From Arenimonas composti TR7-09 = DSM 18010 (GTDB lineage: Bacteria; Pseudomonadota; Gammaproteobacteria; Xanthomonadales; Xanthomonadaceae): DNA of 64,000 bases. Shown here piece by piece: positions 53,517 through 64,000 of this stretch. Every line of letters starts with the position of its first letter. Within the stretch, counting starts at the first letter, position 1. The position numbers and the translations under genes were made by a program. The stretch spans positions 248,001-312,000 of the forward strand of contig NZ_AUFF01000001.1 in assembly GCF_000426365.1 (NCBI RefSeq). Reading direction: 5' to 3'. Below the pieces are notes generated by a model. That model was not told the DNA's origin, did not search any database, and worked only from the letters and a program-made list of their open reading frames with translations.

Positions 53517-54074
53517 ATGAATGCCTGGATCCCGGCCGCCCTGGCCCTGCTGCTGGCCGCCCCTGCCACGCGGGCGGAAGCGCCCCTGCTCGAGCACGAC
53601 TACCGCCGCCTCGCGTCCGAAGAGGTGGTGAACCTCGCGGAAACCTACGGCGGCGACGTGCTGCTGATCGTCAACACCGCCAGCAAGTGCGGCTTCACTC
53701 CGCAGTACGAGGGTCTCGAGGCCCTGCACGCCGCCTACGCCGCGCAGGGTTTCGCGGTGCTGGGCTTCCCGTCGAACGACTTCCGTGGCCAGGAGCCCGG
53801 CAGCGAGGAGGAGATCCGCGACTTCTGCACGCTGACCTATGGCGTGCAGTTCCCGATGTTCGAGAAGGTCGTGGTGACCGGCGAGGCGGCGACGCCGCTG
53901 TACCGCGAACTCAGCGCCGCCGCCGGCGAGGCGCCCGGCTGGAACTTCCACAAGTATCTGGTCGGCCGCGACGGCCGCCTGATCGCCAGCTTCGGCAGCC
54001 GCACGAAGCCCGACGACGCCGAACTGGTCGCCGCGATCGAAGCCGCGCTGGCGGCGCCGCGTCCGCCACGCTGA
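53517..54074 (+). CDS. periplasmic glutathione peroxidase-like protein
   Basis: The 185-residue thiol peroxidase has a signal peptide (MNAWIPAALALLLAAPATRA). Catalytic Cys58 is in VNTASKCGFTPQYEGL, then GFPSNDFRGQEPGS contains the conserved Gln, and the Trp is in APGWNFHKYLVGRDG. It should reduce peroxides in the periplasm, most likely using thioredoxin-like donors, as most bacterial Cys-GPx do. A typical cytosolic BtuE lacks a signal peptide, so export is the distinctive point. It is divergent from the YtrA operon. Confidence 0.92.
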   Translation: MNAWIPAALALLLAAPATRAEAPLLEHDYRRLASEEVVNLAETYGGDVLLIVNTASKCGFTPQYEGLEALHAAYAAQGFAVLGFPSNDFRGQEPGSEEEIRDFCTLTYGVQFPMFEKVVVTGEAATPLYRELSAAAGEAPGWNFHKYLVGRDGRLIASFGSRTKPDDAELVAAIEAALAAPRPPR

Positions 54075-54139
54075 CGCACGATCGCCGCCGTTCGGATGCA
54101 GATCGCCACCAGCGGGGGCGCCGGATGCCGGCGCTGCCG

Positions 54140-54168
54140 TTGCCGTGGCGGCGCGGCGCCGCGACAAT
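54140..54168 (+). promoter_or_regulatory. possible promoter of the FKBP gene
   Basis: TTGCCG (54140-54145) and GACAAT (54163-54168) are separated by 17 bases; each matches four of six consensus positions. The site lies about 50 bases before the ATG. It is a weak prediction. Confidence 0.35.
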
Positions 54169-54218
54169 AGCCCCCGCCGTGCCGGTCCCGGCCCGTCTTC
54201 CCCAGGAGTGTTTCCCCG

Positions 54219-55004
54219 ATGAATTCCGCCCTGCGTTCCCTCGCGCCGCTGGCCGTCGCCAGCCTGGTGCTCGTCCTCGGCGCGTGTGCTCCCGAGAAGC
54301 CGTCCGCCGACGCCGCTCCGGCGGCGGGAAGTGACGGCGCCGCCGCTGTCGCCGCGGACGACACCGGCTTCGTCGCGATCGACGGCCTTCCGAGCAAGCG
54401 CGCGCAGGCGAGCTACATGATCGGCACCGAGATGGCCAAGACCCTGGAGCCGCTGGCCGAGGACATCGACGTCGACCTGCTGGTCCAGGGCCTCGCCGAC
54501 GAGATGGCCGGCAAGTCGAAGCTGACGGCGGAGCAGGCGCAGCTGATCCAGGCCGGCTTCATGGTCGAGATGCAGACCCGCGCCCAGGCCCGCCGCGCCG
54601 AGCAGGCGCAGCGCAACGCCACCGAAGGTCCAGCCTTCCTCGCCGAGAACAAGGCCAAGCCGGGCGTGCACACCACCGAGTCGGGCCTGCAGTACCGCAT
54701 CGAGCGTGCCGGCAACGGCCCGAAGCCGGGTCCGGCCGACGTCGTGCGCATCGCCTACGAAGGTCGCCTGCTCGACGACACCGTGTTCGATTCGTCGGAA
54801 ATCCAGGGCGGTCCGCAGGAAATGTCGCCGCAGGGCGTGATCGCGGGCTTCGCCGAGGCGCTGCAGCTGATGCCGGTCGGCAGCAAGTACGTGTTCTGGA
54901 TCCCGTCCGAGCTGGCCTACGGCGAGAACGGCGGCGGTCCGGTGCCGCCGAACGCCGTGCTGCGCTTCGAGGTCGAGCTGCTCGAGATCGCCGAGCGCCA
55001 CTGA
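54219..55004 (+). CDS. FKBP-type peptidyl-prolyl isomerase lipoprotein
   Basis: The 261-residue protein has a lipoprotein signal (LAVASLVLVLGAC), an N-terminal dimerisation helix region (about 55-150, SYMIGTEMAKTL), and a C-terminal FKBP domain (about 155-258; VRIAYEGRLLDDTVFDSS, VIAGFAEALQLMPVGSKY, YGENGGG). This is the Mip/FkpA architecture, assisting folding in the periplasm. AGGAG precedes the ATG by nine bases. Glu replaces the usual hydrophobic or Trp residue in VIAGFAEAL, as in other Mip-like forms. Confidence 0.93.
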   Translation: MNSALRSLAPLAVASLVLVLGACAPEKPSADAAPAAGSDGAAAVAADDTGFVAIDGLPSKRAQASYMIGTEMAKTLEPLAEDIDVDLLVQGLADEMAGKSKLTAEQAQLIQAGFMVEMQTRAQARRAEQAQRNATEGPAFLAENKAKPGVHTTESGLQYRIERAGNGPKPGPADVVRIAYEGRLLDDTVFDSSEIQGGPQEMSPQGVIAGFAEALQLMPVGSKYVFWIPSELAYGENGGGPVPPNAVLRFEVELLEIAERH

Positions 55005-55050
55005 GTTTCCTTGCATCTGCGCCGCCGCACGGTGGCGCCCGAATCGGACA

Positions 55051-55070
55051 GGGGCGGCCCCCACCGCCCC
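55051..55070 (+). terminator. G+C hairpin between the FKBP gene and ugd
   Basis: GGGGCGG (55051-55057) and CCGCCCC (55064-55070) form a stable stem with a 6-base loop. There is no T-tract. It lies 47 bases after the FKBP stop and 15 bases before ugd, so it may also affect ugd translation. Confidence 0.35.
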
Positions 55071-55084
55071 GCTAGGGGGTAGTC

Positions 55085-56425
<1,341 letters not shown>

Positions 56426-56427
56426 CG

Positions 56428-56655
56428 ATGGCCGGGGATCCGCAGGCGCTGGAGGCGCGCATCGCCGAGCTGGAAACGCGGGTGGCGTTCCAGGAACATG
56501 CGCTCGCCGAGCTCAGCGATGCCCTCGCCGAGGCGCGCATCGAGATCTCCCGCTATTCGGAAGCGCTCGTGCGCGCGTCCAGCGAACTGCACCAGCTGCG
56601 CTCGCTGATGCAGGCCAACGACCCCGGCGACGAACCGCCGCCGCCGCATTACTGA
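56428..56655 (+). CDS. slyX: SlyX family protein
   Basis: The 75-residue product is a small coiled-coil protein: EARIAELETRVAFQEHALAE followed by LSDALAEARIEISRYSEAL, ending in the conserved DEPPPPHY. This matches SlyX, a widespread proteobacterial protein of unknown function. It is sandwiched by ugd (two-base gap) and the DUF2058 gene (six-base gap), so the three are probably one transcript. Confidence 0.92.
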   Translation: MAGDPQALEARIAELETRVAFQEHALAELSDALAEARIEISRYSEALVRASSELHQLRSLMQANDPGDEPPPPHY

Positions 56656-56661
56656 ACGACC

Positions 56662-57357
56662 ATGAGCAATTCGCTGCGCGACCAGCTTCTCGGACTCGGA
56701 TTCAAGGCGCCGCCGCCGGAGCCGCGCAAGCCGCGCCCCGAAGGCAAGGGCGGCGAGGGCAAGCGTCCGGACGGCAAGCGTCCCGACGGCAAGCGTCCCG
56801 ACGCGGCGGCCGGGCGCGCACGGCCAGCGCAGGACAAGCGCGCCGACGGCCGCAGGCCGGCCCGTGACGACGGCGGCCGCCGCCGCGACGGCGTTCGCAA
56901 GACCGGCACGGGCGCTGCGCCGCGGTCGCAGGAAGAGATCGACCTCGCGAAGGCCTACGCGATCCGCGCCCAGAAGGAGAAGGAGGAGCGGCTCGCCGCC
57001 GAACGCCAGCGCCAGGAGGAAGCGCGCCAGCGCCGCGAGGCGAAGGCGAAACTCGCGACGCTGGTGCAGGGCAGGGCGCTGAACGACGCCGCCGCCGACA
57101 TCGCCCGGCACTTCCCCTACGGCGGCAAGATCAAGCGCATCCACGTCACCGCGGCGCAGCTGAAGGCTTTGAACGCCGGCGAGCTCGGCGTGCTGCAGCT
57201 CGACGGCCGCTACCTGCTGGTCGACGCCGCGCTGCTCGCCGAGGCCGAGGCGATCTTCCCGCCCGCGATCGCGCTGAAGGTCGACCCGTCGGCGCCGGCG
57301 GAAGACGATCCCTACGCCGACCCGAAGTACCAGGTCCCCGACGACCTCGTCTGGTAG
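56662..57357 (+). CDS. DUF2058 (YaiL-like) protein with tandem repeat
   Basis: The 231-residue protein starts MSNSLRDQLLGLGFK, the conserved DUF2058 N-terminus; the C-terminal domain (about 130-231) has HFPYGGKIKRIHVTA and QLDGRYLLVDAALLAEA. Between lies a very basic, low-complexity linker including three exact GKRPD units encoded by 15-base tandem repeats (56758-56802) and an Arg/Glu/Gln coiled coil (residues 90-130). In E. coli the relative (YaiL) has a nucleoprotein/polysome-associated annotation only; function here is unknown. Confidence 0.9.
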   Translation: MSNSLRDQLLGLGFKAPPPEPRKPRPEGKGGEGKRPDGKRPDGKRPDAAAGRARPAQDKRADGRRPARDDGGRRRDGVRKTGTGAAPRSQEEIDLAKAYAIRAQKEKEERLAAERQRQEEARQRREAKAKLATLVQGRALNDAAADIARHFPYGGKIKRIHVTAAQLKALNAGELGVLQLDGRYLLVDAALLAEAEAIFPPAIALKVDPSAPAEDDPYADPKYQVPDDLVW

Positions 57358-57363
57358 CGCCCC

Positions 57364-57388
57364 TGTGGGAGCGCCTTCAGGCGCGAGC
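57364..57388. repeat. REP-like palindrome between DUF2058 gene and metH
   Basis: TGTGGGAGCGCCTTCAGGCG plus CGAGC matches the REP family found in ligA and sucB. Here it has its usual position, in the 47-base gap between convergent genes, where it may act as a bidirectional terminator. Confidence 0.8.
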
Positions 57389-57404
57389 TCTCCCCACCAG
57401 CCCC

Positions 57405-61168
<3,764 letters not shown>

Positions 61169-61172
<4 letters not shown>

Positions 61173-62098
61173 GGTTTCTGCGCCAGCAGGGTGATGACTT
61201 CGAAATGGGGCGGCCGCTTCTCGCGCGTCACCGGCTCGCAGACCTGGACCGTGAGGCCCGCCTTCTCGGCATGCCGGCGCAGTTCCTTCGGGGCGAAACC
61301 GAGGTTGACGTGGCCGTAGGGGGTCACCGCCGCGCGGTGTTCGTGCCGGCCGAGGCAGGTGACCACCAGGCGGCCGCCGGGGCGCAGCACCCGGGCCGCC
61401 TCGGCGATCGCCTGCGCCGGCCGCGCCGCGTAGGTCAGTGCATGCATCAGCAGGCTCAGGTCGAAGCTGGCATCGGCGAAGGGCAGGGCGTGCATGTCGC
61501 CTTCGCGCACCTCGACCTGCGGGTAGCGGCGCAGCCGCTCCTGCGCGGCGGCGACCACGCGCGGGCTGGAGTCGATGCAGGCGTAGCGGCGCGCGTGCGG
61601 GGCCAGCAGTTCGGCGAGCACACCGTCGCCGGACGCGACGTCGAGCACGTCGCCGGGTTCGAGCAGCGGCAGCGTCGAGCGCGCCAGTGCCTCCCAGGTG
61701 CGGCCCGGGGAATAGTGGCGCTCCATGTCGCCGGCGACCGAGTCGGCCCAGTTCTGGTCGGCGGCGCGGGTGGCCAGCACGGCGGGCAGGCGTTCTGCGT
61801 CCTGGCGCAGCAGCGGATCGTCGGTGCTGTCGCGGAGCGCCTCCCACAGGCGCGTCTCGGCCGGGTCGAGCGACTCCGCATTGAGCCGGTAGTAGGCCGA
61901 CACGCCGGCGCGGCGGTCGCGCACCAGGTCGGCTTCCTTCAGGCGGGCCAGGTGGGTGGAAACCCGCGGCTGCGCCAGCCGGGTGATCGCCGACAGCTCG
62001 GCGACCGTCAGCTCCTCGCGCTCGAGCAGGGCGAGCAGGCGTACCCGGGTCGGGTCGGCGAGCACCTTGAGACAGCTCGACCAGGCTTCGAGGTCCAT
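61169..62098 (-). CDS. ArsR-type regulator fused to a SAM-dependent methyltransferase
   Basis: The 309-residue protein has an N-terminal ArsR winged helix (about 5-80; [37 protein letters not shown]) and a C-terminal class I methyltransferase (motif [45 protein letters not shown]). Fusions of this type occur next to methionine or arsenic genes. Its TGA overlaps the metH TTG start, so it may tune metH with methionine/SAM levels; that is inferred. ATG 62098 follows GGAAAG; a TTG at 62116 is possible but less likely. Confidence 0.88.
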
Positions 62099-62128
62099 CT
62101 TTCCATCCGGATTCAAAGATAAAGGCGA

Positions 62129-62157
62129 AGCCTAGGCGCCGGCCCGGCGACGGTCAA
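62129..62157 (-). promoter_or_regulatory. possible promoter of the ArsR-methyltransferase/metH operon
   Basis: On the minus strand, TTGACC (62152-62157) and TAGGCT (62129-62134) are separated by 17 bases. The -35 is good and the -10 is weak, leaving room for activation. It is 31 bases before the ATG. No known SAM or SAH riboswitch pattern could be recognised in the short leader. Confidence 0.4.
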
Positions 62158-62244
62158 CCGCTACGGGGACGCGCGCGGGGCCGGGGGATACGGTGCGGTA
62201 CGCAGGGCCGGTAGAATCGGGTTTTTCCCCTCGAGGATCCCGCC

Positions 62245-63393
<1,149 letters not shown>

Positions 63394-63441
63394 ACCGCGC
63401 CGGCGCGGTGAACGCGCGCTGAAGTCGAAGTCGCCGTCCCC

Positions 63442-63476
63442 CGCGAACCCCGCCCCGTGCGGGGTTTCGCGTTTTT
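63442..63476 (+). terminator. rho-independent terminator of the acyl-CoA dehydrogenase gene
   Basis: CGCGAACCCCGC (63442-63453) pairs with GCGGGGTTTCGCG (63459-63471), with a 5-base loop and a following TTTTT (63472-63476). It is about 48 bases after the stop. Confidence 0.88.
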
Positions 63477-63507
63477 GCCGCGGCTGGCCGCAACCTGCCG
63501 TCGGGAC

Positions 63508-63513
63508 TACAAT
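63508..63513 (+). promoter_or_regulatory. -10 box of the large glutamate dehydrogenase gene
   Basis: TACAAT is 34 bases before the ATG. A poor -35 (CTGGCC region) lies at the usual distance. It is called only because it follows a terminator and precedes an isolated gene. Confidence 0.4.
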
Positions 63514-63546
63514 TTCGCCTTTATCCACGCCATGCGAGAGCGCGCT

Positions 63547-64000
63547 CCATGAACGTCACTGCCCCGGCTTCGGCCGATCCCCTGAGTGCCATCGTCGCCG
63601 CCATGCCGGGTACCGGCGGGAGCGGCGACGGCAGCCTCCCGGAACGCTTCGCGCGCGGCTTCTTCGCGCGGCTGCCGGAGGATGAACTGGAGGGTCGCCC
63701 GGCGACCGACTGGGCGAAGGTCGCGGCGGCCTTCCTCGCCTTCGCCGGCGAGCGCCAGGCGGGCATCGCCCGCGTCTCGGTGAGCAACCCGGGCCTGGCT
63801 GCCGACGGCTACGAGAGCACCCATACGATCGTGCGCATCGTCAACGACGACATGCCGTTCCTCGTCGACTCGGTGCGCATGGCGCTGGCGCAGCGCGACG
63901 TCGGCCTGCACCAGATCGTGCACCCGGTGCTGAAGGTCACCCGTGACGCCGACGGCCGCCTGCTCGACGTCGGCAGCGGCGAGGCCGAGTCGCTGATGTA
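63547..64000 (+). CDS. NAD-specific glutamate dehydrogenase, large type (N-terminal part)
   Basis: Only the first 151 codons are inside the window. The sequence TIVRIVNDDMPFLVDSVRMA followed by LHQIVHPVLKVTRD is the conserved start of the 1600-residue NAD-GDH family (GDH2/L-180), which deaminates glutamate to 2-oxoglutarate. This would feed the TCA cycle served by sucAB. ATG 63547 is the first start after the -10 box. The catalytic domain lies beyond the window. Confidence 0.9.

Noticed and set aside
62099-62244. SAM or SAH riboswitch before the ArsR-methyltransferase/metH operon
   Set aside because: The 30-60 base leader is too short and no conserved SAM/SAH aptamer core was recognised.

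Overview
The window is about 70% G+C, densely packed and bacterial. Gene content (Entner-Doudoroff operon, smc/zipA/ligA, epmA, sucAB-lpd, roxA, DUF3011 and DUF2884-type proteins, a very large NAD-glutamate dehydrogenase) and a GyrA with Gln at position 83 point to a gammaproteobacterium of the Xanthomonadales/Lysobacterales type. This is inferred from protein families, not from a marker tree. No rRNA, tRNA or CRISPR array was seen.

Layout. 1-6.2 kb: the end of a YciI-like gene, a LacI-type regulator, and the convergent operon zwf-glk-pgl-edd for glucose catabolism. 6.2-15.3 kb: smc, then an A+T-richer island (about 10.0-12.2 kb) with two orphan genes and a truncated IS5-type element, then zipA-ligA on the opposite strand. 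15.5-24.3 kb: epmA, a secreted DUF3011 protein, an orphan with a basic tail, mtnA, two glycosyltransferase-type genes and gyrA. 24.5-34.9 kb: an envelope block with a secreted PDZ protease, its apparently dead paralogue, a giant alpha-2-macroglobulin lipoprotein and PbpC. 34.9-37.6 kb: peroxiredoxin, Hsp20, CbpA and a CheY-like receiver. 37.7-44.5 kb: a quinone-oxidoreductase-like enzyme and the 2-oxoglutarate dehydrogenase operon sucA-sucB-lpd. 44.5-49.6 kb: a GNAT protein, roxA, purB and fumC. 49.6-53.5 kb: a GntR/YtrA-type self-regulated ABC-transporter operon. 53.5-57.4 kb: periplasmic glutathione peroxidase, FKBP lipoprotein, UDP-glucose dehydrogenase, slyX and a DUF2058 gene. 57.4-64 kb: an ArsR-methyltransferase gene coupled to metH, an acyl-CoA dehydrogenase and the start of a large NAD-glutamate dehydrogenase.

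How the parts fit. Most of the window is central metabolism (Entner-Doudoroff, TCA, methionine and purine synthesis) and envelope maintenance. The most unusual features are at the DNA level. REP-like palindromes (GTAGGAGCGGCTTCAGCC type) lie in frame inside ligA and inside the sucB linker and encode nearly the same peptide in both proteins. Three intergenic spacers carry purine-rich/pyrimidine-rich palindromes. A hairpin with arms of 40 bases or more lies downstream of cbpA. The smc-zipA-ligA order seems to have been broken by an inversion next to the IS5-bearing island. A clear promoter with an overlapping palindromic operator precedes the YtrA-type operon, and a good sigma-32-like promoter precedes hsp20.
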